DNA from: Undaria pinnatifida
Taxonomy: Eukaryota > Sar > Phaeophyceae > Laminariales > Alariaceae
Direction: 5' to 3'
NCBI GenBank assembly: GCA_012845835.1
Contig: JABAKD010000025.1
Span: 772,001 to 836,000, forward strand
Length of the DNA: 64,000 nucleotides
The notes beneath the pieces were generated by a model. It saw only the letters and a list, made by a program, of their open reading frames with translations. It made no database searches and had not been told where the DNA came from. The translations under genes were made by a program, and so were the position numbers. Shown piece by piece: positions 55,543 through 64,000 of this stretch; within the stretch, counting starts at the first letter, position 1; the number at the start of each line of letters is the position of its first letter.

Positions 55543-55785
55543 ATGCCGCTAAAGCCGGAGGCGACGAGGCTTCAGTTGGAACCAAAATCGAAAACGCATG
55601 GATCGACCTCGCCCTTCGCCGAAAAGACGAAGCCGTGCGTAAAATGCTTCAAAACGATAACGGCATTCACGTTCGTGGCGGATCGGCATTGTTGTGCAAA
55701 TCTTAACAATGCACCAGGTTACACACCTCGGCGCGTGTATTGCAAACCTGCTCTCGTTCATGAGTGTTCTAGGGTAGGGCCGTGA
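55543..55785 (+). CDS. Unassigned open frame, 80 codons
   Basis: ATG-started frame with a CVKC pair followed by FTFVADRHCCANL. A second frame across the same DNA (ENAWIDLALRRKDEAVRKM) looks equally protein-like, so the true frame is uncertain. No family recognised. It may be a gene remnant or chance. Confidence 0.15.
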   Translation: MPLKPEATRLQLEPKSKTHGSTSPFAEKTKPCVKCFKTITAFTFVADRHCCANLNNAPGYTPRRVYCKPALVHECSRVGP

Positions 55786-55799
55786 ATGTTGGTTACTGG

Positions 55800-56430
55800 T
55801 GGGTTATGTCCAGGTGTCCTTGAATAGACAGCTAGTGGTACGTACACTTTGTTTTTCTGGAAGGTCAACACGATTGAATGCCCCCATGTTTCAGATGTGC
55901 AATCGATAATGTAAATGCCCACAAGAAACATCGGAGATATATGCGGGAACGTTCCAAAGTCGTCGTCGGCCCACTATCAATCAACGACGTGACACAACAC
56001 TATTTTCGCCTTTTTGGTGCGCCTCTTCTACTCGGGGTTGCCTCAGATATGATCGCACCCTGTTCCTGGAGTCCGTAATGGTTCCAAATTGGGCAGCGGA
56101 TGTCGGGGTTCGTAACGGAGATGTGAGAGCCCATCACGGATGCTATGGGGGCGCATGGTAGCCGTGTAGCGGTCAAAATTTTGGCATGTTGCCGAAGTGC
56201 GGACACAACAAGGTGGGAGGGTAGCTGGCGTCAGATTCAAGGTTGAGCCCGCCCTGGATGGCACCGGTGTAGCGTCCCTGTTGACCTTCGTCTATGAACG
56301 GACAACCTATCCGTCTAAACATATATGCAAAGGGCATTTCCACGCTGAAACTGTCCTGTGTCCGTGACTCGTGTATGCAATCGTGATGAGGCAGACATAA
56401 TCGTCAACGGGTATGTAATGTGTCAATATA
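55800..56430. other. Unassigned sequence
   Basis: Nothing recognised. Short frames only. Confidence 0.3.
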
Positions 56431-56682
56431 GCTAATAATAGTGCCATGAAAAGGATGAGCATTTTTTGGTTAACACGGATGCTGATAACATACTAGACTA
56501 ACGGATGATATAACGCTCAGTGCTGACCCTGTTTCCTTCTTCTGCATGGGGGTTTTGCGAGACGGCTAATAATAGTGCCATGAAAAGGATGAGGATTTTT
56601 TGGTTAACACGGATGCTGATAAAATACTAGACAAACGGATGATATAACGCTCAGTGCTGACCCTGTTTCCTTCTTCTGCATG
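56431..56682 (+). repeat. 118-bp tandem duplication, two nearly identical copies
   Basis: 56,431-56,548 and 56,565-56,682 are the same 118 bp with three differences. The 16-bp spacer (GGGGTTTTGCGAGACG) resembles sequence following the second copy (GGGTTTTTGCGAGACA), so the original unit was probably longer and lost part of its end. Confidence 0.9.
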
Positions 56683-56769
56683 CCTGCTAACCTCGTGCTC
56701 GACCTGTTTGGGTTTTTGCGAGACATCCGTTGGGAGAAGGTCGCTGACAAGGATGTACATTAGTTCATT

Positions 56770-57180
56770 TTTTCACTATGGAGGTCCGCGGCAATGACCG
56801 CGGAACTTCCATGGGCTTCTGTGGGTGTTGCCACGGGCTTCGGTGGAAATTCGTGGTTTCCACGACAAATGCCGAGGCCCATGACACCATCACCACCAAA
56901 ATGCCACGGTTGTGGCCACGGCACGCCGGTCTGTTCGTGGCAAACTCCGTCGTACCAACCATGGCAACCCATTGAAGTCTGCCGTATTTGCCACGGGATG
57001 ACACTGCCGTGGCAACGTCTACGGCTATCCGCGGTCATTGCCACGACAACGCGACAATGACCATGGGAGTCCTCGGAATTCCGCAGCAAATGCCACAGCA
57101 GGTTCCGCGGGCGGCCAACGCCAGCAAACTCCACGCCAATCCGCGGCCGTCCGCGACCATTGCCACGGCGTCCAATAGTG
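56770..57180. repeat. Degenerate GCCACGG / CCGCGG repeat cluster
   Basis: TTGCCACGG, GGCCACGG, TCCGCGG and CCATGG words recur throughout, often as inverted pairs. Open frames exist on both strands because of this. It shares its vocabulary with 2,830-3,060. Confidence 0.55.
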
Positions 57181-57256
57181 ATACACTATTTTTGCAATTT
57201 CCAACCATATTATCCCAAAAATGTCATAAACGGGCATTTCGACCGGTAGTTCGAAT

Positions 57257-57277
57257 GGGTTAGGGATAGGGTTAGGT
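57257..57277. repeat. Interstitial telomere-like tract
   Basis: GGGTTAGGGATAGGGTTAGG, three TTAGGG-type units with one A substitution. Confidence 0.6.
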
Positions 57278-57399
57278 TTTACGAATATTAGGTAGATTTG
57301 CGGCGTTTCGTCGTATATTTCGAAGTATACCTAGTAGGGTTATAGCCATTTCAACTTCAAAATGTTACGCCTCTATTTTTAATTAAAGCGTGTTAAATA

Positions 57400-58240
57400 C
57401 GCCAGCTGTGAATTCGATTACTCTAACGCGCTCGTTTCTCATCTTCGCAAGTTGCGTGTTACAGAAGCCGCGGTAAATGATTTAGTGTACGTATTGTTAT
57501 TTAAAGACATATTACTCGTTTGGAGATGCTGCCATTCGTATTTTTTCAAGTGGGTACATTTCCAGCGCTGCTCTTCTTCGTGAGGTATTGCTCGTAGTAT
57601 TTGAGCATCGCGGTACCGGTATTAATCGATGAATATCGCTCAAATATACCAATTATGTTAATAAGGTATTCTAACGACCCCAGCTGTGAGTTCGACAAGG
57701 TTTAGGTCGGTACTCACCTTTGCAAGCTGCGTGTAATATATTTTATGTAAACAAAATCACACTCCAGCTATGTGATCGAAGAGTTACTCAAATTTCGTCC
57801 TTGCAAGCCGTGGACGATCCTCCGATCGCGCGTATCGCTGTGTGTGTCCTCATCAATGATATTAATCGGCGACTCCCCTCGGAATTACAGTGTTGATGGT
57901 ACCAGGGTCAACAAGGTGATGTTAGTCAATCTGTGCACGGAAACAATATGCCCTGTTTTTGAGGGGGGCAACATTTGACTGCTGTAGAAGAAAATGCATC
58001 AGCTAATCAAGCTCATCCTGTAGAGTGTATCACCGGTAAGGGGAGGACGGAGTTGTTAAGGACGTGGGGGCCTGGGGCGGGGGGAGGGGAGGGGGGCAGG
58101 GGGGCTGAAGAAGAGGGTGGAAGGGGTGGGGGGGGCAACTATATCTGTGCGTGGAAAGCATTAAACCACTTTTAAGAAGGGGACACATCTATCTGACAGC
58201 TATGGATGGAATGCATCAGTTTATTCGGGTTTATCCTGCA
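57400..58240 (-). repeat. PCC composite repeat, inverted, with extra end tips
   Basis: Inverted alpha tips recur at 57,400-57,475, 57,670-57,735 and 57,765 onward (CCAGCTGTGAATTCGA; CCAGCTGTGAGTTCGA; CTCCAGCTATGTGATCGA). The third continues through alpha, delta and G-rich spacers to about 58,240. Three successive ends suggest serial insertion or duplication at the element terminus. Confidence 0.7.
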
Positions 58241-59000
58241 ATTTTTATATTCAACTCCACGCGTGTTCCAACCGGTACACGATGTGTGTGGGCAACTCAC
58301 AATTCATTTTTCCGTGATACCAGAGATTCGTTTTATAATGCAGTCGGTCAGCTGCAGCGCAATTGTGCGTGGTGTGTTCGTTTTAGTTGTCCCCTTTGTG
58401 TAATTACGCATCTGGAAGAACTTTTCAAAGGAACCCAATACACGATCATCATATCGAATCTATCCGAAATGTGTTCATCAATCCAACGCCAAAAACCGCG
58501 TTGCAGTCGGAGATTATCTTGAAGAGCTACGCACTATTATGTCGCAAGCCTTTCATTGTCATCTTGACCGAAAACGAGGTTTGTCAAAAACAAGGACCAA
58601 CAAAGACAACCGACCGGCTGAGCTCCGCATGAAAATATGATTCTTCAACAGTCGTTCGTTATACTGAAAATTGTGTCCATAGCATACCGTTTCCCATAAG
58701 AAACCATGGCTGAGGCGGCATTTCTGATTCTTGTTTTACTTATCATTAGTGAGTATCTAGTACCACACACGACAGAAAAAAGCCCTCATATAATTTGCGA
58801 GCTGCGCGCCAAGTAATCTCTCTATATATACTATATTCATCCCGCCCTGACGTCGGTAGGTGAGCCCATTTGTCAGTATGTCTCCGCGAGAAGCCATAGC
58901 CAGCCTATGTACCGCCTTGTGCCTCGTAATTTCGTGCCTCCACATGCCGGAGTCAAGTAAAACCCGGGGAAAGCATACTGGAGTCACCACCGTGGATAAT
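58241..59000. other. Unassigned sequence before copia element 2
   Basis: No gene recognised. A 123-codon frame here has no motif. Confidence 0.3.
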
Positions 59001-59690
59001 CGTTGACGGAAAGCGCTCGTACAAATTTGCAAAAGAAGTCAGGTCGATCTTCACGGGACCTCCTTTGGATGGCCGGCGCTGGGACATGATGACTTCTCGC
59101 TTCGGCTCCCGGAGCGCGTGTCCGGATTCATTCGCTTTGCCCCTTCCTTGCGAAAGCAGGCGGCAGTCATTGGGCATTTTTATGTCGGAATACATTTGCC
59201 AGTGCGAGCATACAAAAATATAAAAGGGGGTCTCAATACAGGCGTCGATTTGTTAGGTGCTACATGCGTCGGACAGACAGGGCTTTTTCTGTTCGATATA
59301 GCTTGTCTCAACGAACAGCCTAGCAATAAGTTACGGTTACATACGTTGTGTCACGGAGGTAAGTTACAGGGATCGTCCTGTGGTATCACCCACGAGCAGT
59401 CCCACGGGTATGTACGAGTCAGGCACTATGCGAGGAGGTTTAGGTACTCGACTACGAGCGATTGTTACTGGGCTGTGGAGAGTTGGCCCACATGACCCAC
59501 TCCACCTTTCCCCCTGCATTCGTCTACCCCTTTTCCGGGCCGACATAATAAAGACATCTGAAACTATCTTCTACACACTGCGTGTTGCAGTGCCTCGCTC
59601 ACAGCCTAGTGTGGCTGTTGGGAGCTTATCCATTTATCGCATATCAGCGCTAAACAAACACGTTAACGACTTATTGTTCGAGCAACCAGC
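59001..59690 (+). other. Candidate 5' LTR region of copia element 2
   Basis: The sequence ahead of the gag ATG has a strong TATA box, ATATAAAAG (59,218-59,226), and a polyadenylation signal, AATAAA (59,547-59,552), in the order expected of U3-R-U5. A possible LTR end is ATCGCA followed by TATCAGCGC near 59,640. The matching 3' LTR would be outside the window, so the limits are guesses. Confidence 0.4.
59218..59226 (+). promoter_or_regulatory. TATA box candidate for copia element 2
   Basis: ATATAAAAG followed by GGGG, about 470 bp upstream of the gag start and within the presumed LTR. Assigned by motif and position only. Confidence 0.45.
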
Positions 59691-59696
59691 CTGATC

Positions 59697-60572
59697 ATGC
59701 CGAGTGGAACCCCAGTGGACGGGTCGTCCGAGATGGTCGACCTGACCAGTCTCTTGAGGCTGCTGGCGGCGGACAGGAGAGAAGACCAAGATCGACGCGA
59801 GACCGACCGAGAACTGCGATGTCAAGACGGTGAGCGACTGAAGACACAGATTTTCGAGGAGATGGATCGCAGAACTGCTGCGGTTAGGGAGGGTTGCGTC
59901 TGGTGTTACTGTTGAGCGGGTCGGAACCGCTACCAGTGCAGGGGAAGTAAGGGGAGTCAGCTCCAGTGGGAGTTTGCCAGATCTTGGCGCGGCAATAGGC
60001 CTGCCAAGGAGTGGTGCGAGTGGCAGCGTAGATAGTCATAGAGCTGAAGTTGGTTCTCGCGGATTTGGGAGTTTGAAGCATTCGGTTCCTAAATTCAGTG
60101 GAAAGTCGGATGACTTTCCATTGGGAAGGAGCACTTGGAGGTGTTTACTTCCATGGTTGGGTGCATGTCGGCGTTCCTCGTAGATCATGATATGATGATA
60201 GGCGACGTTACGAAGAACACTCAATACTTTCTCTCGCAGGGGTTCAATGAGGAACATATTAAGACAACTAGAGTAGCTTGGACTTGCCCGGCAGAGAGCG
60301 TTGTGAACCGTGATCTGCTTGCTAGATTGTTCGCAACAAAATCACCTAGTGCTAGCTGGAGAATGTTGTATGATTGGTTCATGCCTAAGACAATGGCTGA
60401 ACAGGTCAAGTGGTCGGTAGCGTTCGACTTCGCAAAAATAGAGAAAGGAGAAGAGCCCATGAAGTTTTTTTGTCAGATAGACAAGATTGTTGGAGTGCTC
60501 GCGTCGCCAGGTTTGATCAAGTCGGTAGCAGACGCCAACCGCAAGATCATGATGACCCTCACATCACACTAG
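59697..60572 (+). pseudogene. Copia 2 Gag, N-terminal and central parts
   Basis: ATG at 59,697 starts MPSGTPVDGSSEMVDLTSLL, with a charged, probably coiled-coil stretch (RREDQDRRETDRELR). A frameshift near 59,890 moves reading to SGSLPDLGAAIGLPRSGASG and VPKFSGKSDDFPL. A further shift near 60,130 gives LEVFTSMVGCMSAFLVDHD, DVTKNTQYFLSQGFNEEHI and MAEQVKWSVAFDFAKIEKGE, a typical UBN2/Gag-like helical core. This frame ends at 60,572. The joined product would be a copia capsid. Confidence 0.8.
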
Positions 60573-61603
60573 AAATAGAGGAACGCACTATCTTGTACCG
60601 TGAGGATGTCACTCGAGCGGAGATCGAGTGCGTCATCCGACAGCGGTACTTGCGCCTCCACGCGACAAAGGGTAAGGACGTGGGCCAGGCTCTACTTTCG
60701 AATGGAGCTGCTCGAGGTGGTCGTGCAGATAGAGGTAGGCATAGAAGTAACGGTAAGCGGACAGGTGAAAGTGACACAGCAAGCAAGAACAGTCAGGGTA
60801 GCGGAAGCAGTAATCCCCAAGCCCCCACGCATAAACCCCCCTCAGCGTTCGACAAAGTGAAGGCAAAATGCATTCGTTGCTTGGAACCCGGGCACACCTG
60901 GTCCCAGTGCAAGGCTTGCATCCCCCCTGCACAAGAGCAGACATCAGGCGGAGGTGCGCAAGGCCAGAACAACGGCAGTGAGACTGTGTGTTGTCTTGCG
61001 AAATGCATGCTTGGTACTAACGATGACTCGTGTAATATGAAACGTAGTGATTGCATCGGTGAGAAGTGGATAGCGGACAGTGGTGCATCCTTTCACATGA
61101 CCCATTCAGCTGACCTTTTGAGCGATGTAAGACTGTGCGATGACAAGGTTAGAATCGGTGACAACCATCTGATCGACGTGGTAGAGTACGGAACGCTGAC
61201 TGTTGTATTCCCAGGGAATCCGACTGTCAAGCTGTTGGATATGGATTACGTGCCAGAAATTGCATTCAACTTGTTTTCGCTGATGGCTGCACACGAGCAG
61301 GGAGTAGCATTTACGACTGAGGAGAAAGACTTGTGCATTTCTCTTTTCAATGGGAGGTTGAGGTTTGAAGGTAATGGATCCATTTACTCCGGATTCACTT
61401 ACAGGATAGAGCCAGACAACGGCTATGTGCCGTTCCTCTTTGAAACCCCCAACCCTCCCGAGACTTGTGTTGAATATGGTTGCGATTTTCCCCTTGCTTT
61501 TCCTGTGCTCGCACCCGGTAGTACCGCGTTTACTGAGAATAGTGTTGACATCAACGTTTTTCACTGCGTGCAAGGTCGCTCGAATGAACTACTTTTGCGA
61601 TAG
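60560..61603 (+). pseudogene. Copia 2 Gag C-terminus and aspartic protease
   Basis: This frame reads EIEERTILYREDVTRAEIEC, then an Arg/Gly/Ser-rich linker, then CIRCLEPGHTWSQC, a perfect CX2CX4HX4C zinc knuckle (60,869-60,910). The protease core WIADSGASFHMTHS has the catalytic D-S-G (61,076-61,084). LDMDYVPEIAFNLFSLMAAH and the GAG-pre-integrase part (LFNGRLRFEGNGSIYSGF) follow. TAG at 61,603 ends it before integrase. It is open for over 340 codons with active-site residues intact, and is linked to the upstream gag by frameshift. Confidence 0.85.
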
Positions 61604-61734
61604 ACCGCAAAATCACTTGGTCTACAACTGGTAGGAACATTTAAACCCTATACGGGATGCTCTATGGTGAAAGGCTACCGCAAGCCTATCCCTAACACCA
61701 AAAAAAAAATGCGCGACAGAGAAGTTGGGGAGAG

Positions 61735-62230
61735 TTTGTGTTGACCTCAGCGGACGAAATAGAACACCTCCCCTGACGGGAGCGCGGTATGTCATGCTTG
61801 TGAAGGATGGCCACTCTCGCCACGCGTGGGTGTATTTTCTGAATCATAAATCGGATTCAGGAGACGCATTTAGGTAGTTTTTGGCTATCGTGCGCGCCGA
61901 CGGAGTACCTCTAAAGTTGAGATTGTTTGGTGCGATAACGGGGGGGAGTTTTTCCGTGGTGAGTTTGGAGAGGTGCGCAAACAGTATTGCATCAAGAAGG
62001 AGTTTACCATTGCCGATAGCCCTAAGCAAAACGGCGTAGTAGAGAGAGCGCTAGGTATAATTCAGACCGCGGGACTTGCCGCGTGCATCCAAGCACCCAT
62101 CATATTTCCTCACATTCAACTACCACGGACTAAATCCCTGCGGGCGGAAGCGGTGCATTGGGCTCGTGACGCCCTGAACCACACCACGACCACTTCAAAC
62201 CCCGGAAACCGGTCGCCGCACGAAATGTGA
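61735..62230 (+). pseudogene. Copia 2 integrase catalytic core
   Basis: VCVDLSGRNRTPPLTGARYV provides the first catalytic Asp (61,743-61,745). After a TAG near 61,876 and a one-base frameshift near 61,910, IVWCDNGGEFFRGEF carries the second Asp (61,934-61,936) and PKQNGVVERALGIIQ the Glu (62,042-62,044). The Asp and Glu codons are exactly 108 bp apart, giving the canonical D-X35-E spacing. AVHWARDALNHTTTTSNPGN follows, and TGA at 62,228-62,230 ends the frame. The catalytic triad survives although the frame does not. Confidence 0.85.
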
Positions 62231-63130
62231 TACAGAAATGCCGCACCTGCTTCACCGCACCCGTTCCTTTGCCTAGCGTACTGTCGCTGGAAACGCCCGT
62301 CGAAGACGCACCCCCGGGCCGAAAGCTGCTTTTACCTCGGGCCGGCGTCGACTACCCAAGTGACTCCTTGCGCATGCTCACGCGGGCGAACAAGGTGGTG
62401 AAAACAAGGGACGTGACCTGGGAGGCAACGCTTAGTACAGGAGCGCCGTCACCCCCGGTGCCGGAGATGCCGGAGCAGGGAGGGACCGTGGACCTAGAAG
62501 AAACGCCTGAGCCGGGAGGGACAGATGTCTAAGAATCCGCCCCGACGACTTCACTGCCGGTAGTGGGGAGGGGAAGTCCTCACCAACTCCGTGTGGTGTC
62601 TCCGATGACGCAAGCTGGCGGCGGTTCGCAAGCCGAAAGCAAGGAGCTGCACGATTCATCAACGGTCAGCAGCGAACCGCCCGAAAGCGACACTTCATCT
62701 CGAGATGACGACGATGCGTCCTCTTCTGACGATGGAGCTCCGACCCCGACTCCTATCCGAACTGCTGCGCGCCAACTTGGAGCGCACATGTCAGAACCAG
62801 GCGATGGTGCAGAGATACGGGAGAGAAGCACGAGAGCGCAGACCAGAGCGCTCAACCGGGAAGCGGCAACGGGGCATATCAGTACGGTCGGACCCTGTGA
62901 GGGAGGCCGCATATTCCATGCACTACTGGCGGCGCAAGACAAAGGCGGTGAACCTACTCGGTTGCTGGATTGCTTCCTCAAGGAGGCGGAACCGGAACCG
63001 ACGTCTTTCTCCACGGCGCGTTCTTTAATCCACTCTGGCGTTCGGGTAGAGGCGATACAAGCGAGATTTGATGGGTTAGAGGCCGCTGACACTTTCACTG
63101 AGATTTTCCGAAATTCCGGCGGGTAGCAAT
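62231..63130 (+). pseudogene. Copia 2 integrase-RT linker
   Basis: Pro/Glu/Ser/Asp-rich, low-complexity coding: TVDLEETPEPGGTDV, then SDTSSRDDDDASSSDDGAPT and IRERSTRAQTRALNREAATG. This is typical of the variable segment between integrase and RT in copia polyproteins. Near its end, DCFLKEAEPEPTSFSTARS and VEAIQARFDGLEAADTFTE occur, just ahead of RT. TAG at 63,126 ends the second long frame. Confidence 0.65.
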
Positions 63131-63139
63131 ATTGTGGAA

Positions 63140-64000
63140 TCAAAGTGGCTCTGGAAGTGAAAGAGCGACGAGCATGGCATGATCGATAGAGCTAAGGCGA
63201 GATTGGTAGCTAAGGGCTATAGTCAGGTAGAGGGAGTTGACTTCTTTGATACGCTTGCCCTTACTGCATCAAGCACGTCTAACCGCATCGTAGCAGCAAT
63301 GGCATGCAAACTTGACTGGGACTTGAGGCACTTGGACGTTGACCAGGCCTATGTTTTGTCAGACTTGCATACCGAAATTTTCTCAAGAATGCCCCCTGGG
63401 TGTGGGCGGTGATCTGATAAGGTAGTCCGACTCAACAAGGCTCTTTATGGGCTGAAGTAGAGTTGTCGCTCGTGGTATAAGCTACTGTCGTCAACCTTGG
63501 TTGAGTGTGGTTTTGAGCAGTGCTTGGTAGACCCGTGCGTGTTTCGACTGATGGTGAATGACGAGGTTGCAGCGATGCTGGTGGTCCACATGGACGACAT
63601 CAAGATCGCGGCTACCAAGGAAATCACGGATTCAGTAGTGGCGGATCTCAACAAGAGATTCCCTACGAAACATCTTGGCGAGGTTACGTGGTACATGGGT
63701 AGCGAGTACAAGAGAGATCGTGAGAAGGAGCCCTTGGAGATTTCTCAGACCCAGTTTATTCGAAATGTTGTCGAACGTTTTGGAATCATGAAAACCAGCT
63801 GCATCCTTGCTTCTCCGTCGTTGGACCTTAGACACGTGAGTGATGAGGACCCTGCGGTGGACGCGAAATACCGCGAAATGACTGGGAGTCAGCTGTGGAT
63901 TGCGAATCAGACGAGACCAGACATCGCGAACGCAGTACGGGGGGTTGCGAGGTTTTCGCATGACCCTAAAGAGGTACATGTTAAGGCGGCTAGGAAGATA
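63140..64000 (+). pseudogene. Copia 2 reverse transcriptase, running off the window
   Basis: MIDRAKARLVAKGYSQVEGV and DLRHLDVDQAYVLSDLHTEI (motif A, catalytic Asp in LDVDQA) read to TGA at about 63,412. VVRLNKALYGLK-stop-SCRSWYKLLSST follows (TAG near 63,460). Then a frame open to the window end has LVDPCVFRLMVNDEVAAMLV, VHMDDIKIA (the YVDD box with Tyr-Val changed to His-Met but both Asp kept), HLGEVTWYMGSEYKR and ANQTRPDIANAVRGVARFSH. Two stops inactivate it. Confidence 0.88.

Larger units (their letters stand above)
59697..64000 (+). mobile_element. Ty1/copia LTR retrotransposon 2, cut by the window end
   Basis: Gag, protease, integrase and reverse transcriptase follow in copia order. The pieces are long and well preserved but divided by about six frameshifts and several stops. 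RNase H is only beginning at the window edge (ANQTRPDIANAVRGVARFSH). It is a different lineage from copia 1: its protease core, linker and RT differ throughout. Confidence 0.92.

Noticed and set aside
56760-57134. 124-codon minus-strand Gly/His/Trp-rich frame
   Set aside because: Product of the degenerate GCCACGG repeat; equally long frames exist on the plus strand.
62580-63143. 187-codon minus-strand Ser-rich frame
   Set aside because: Antisense of the copia 2 integrase-RT linker. Flanking plus-strand integrase and RT motifs fix the direction.

Overview
This window looks like nuclear DNA of a transposon-rich eukaryote, most likely an alga or protist. A stramenopile such as a brown alga would fit, but that is inference. 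The evidence is several classes of eukaryotic retroelement (LINE, Ty1/copia, Ty3/gypsy, DIRS-like), hAT-type and other terminal-inverted-repeat elements, TTAGGG-like interstitial repeats, one secreted beta-helix-type exon with GT/AG splice signals, and no compact operon-like gene arrangement. No rRNA, confident tRNA, CRISPR array or complete host gene was recognised.

Layout. 0-6 kb: no recognised genes, with telomere-like motifs and copies of a short inverted-repeat element (MITE) with ACGCGTGCTACGATAGAGGT-type ends. About 6.1-6.6 kb (minus): exon of a secreted parallel beta-helix-like protein. 7.1-8.9 kb: 5'-truncated LINE copy 1. 9.1-11.7 kb: a solo end, a minisatellite, and a minus-strand copy of a noncoding composite repeat, here called PCC (poly-C composite). 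12.4-17.0 kb: a decayed Ty1/copia element with a minisatellite in gag and no integrase, plus a second copia remnant. 17.26-17.80 kb: a nonautonomous hAT element with a perfect 8-bp target duplication. 19.5-22.2 kb: a SINE-like sequence, LINE copy 2 and a small repeat. 22.6-24.5 kb: a PCC copy with an amplified internal satellite. 25-31 kb: a second SINE-like copy and several dispersed repeats. 32.0-35.1 kb: nested and inverted PCC copies. 37.4-38.9 kb (minus): a Ty3/gypsy integrase split by a MITE. 41.5-42.1 kb: an unrecognised, broken coding region. 44.4-47.2 kb: minisatellites. 48.4-51.7 kb: a DIRS-like retroelement, also split by a MITE, ending at another dispersed repeat. 52.4-53.2 and 57.4-58.2 kb: more PCC. 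59.0 kb to the window end: a second, better-preserved copia element that runs off the right edge.

Almost everything identifiable is a mobile element or derived from one, and nearly all are inactivated by stops, frameshifts, deletions or nested insertions. The elements date one another: MITEs landed inside coding blocks of the gypsy and DIRS elements, and the hAT element landed just downstream of a copia remnant. The least explained material is the PCC family, a noncoding modular repeat with long C/G homopolymer tracts and conserved module order, found at about ten places in both orientations. Relationships between repeats come from reading and aligning by eye; no percentages were computed except where a short alignment was counted directly.
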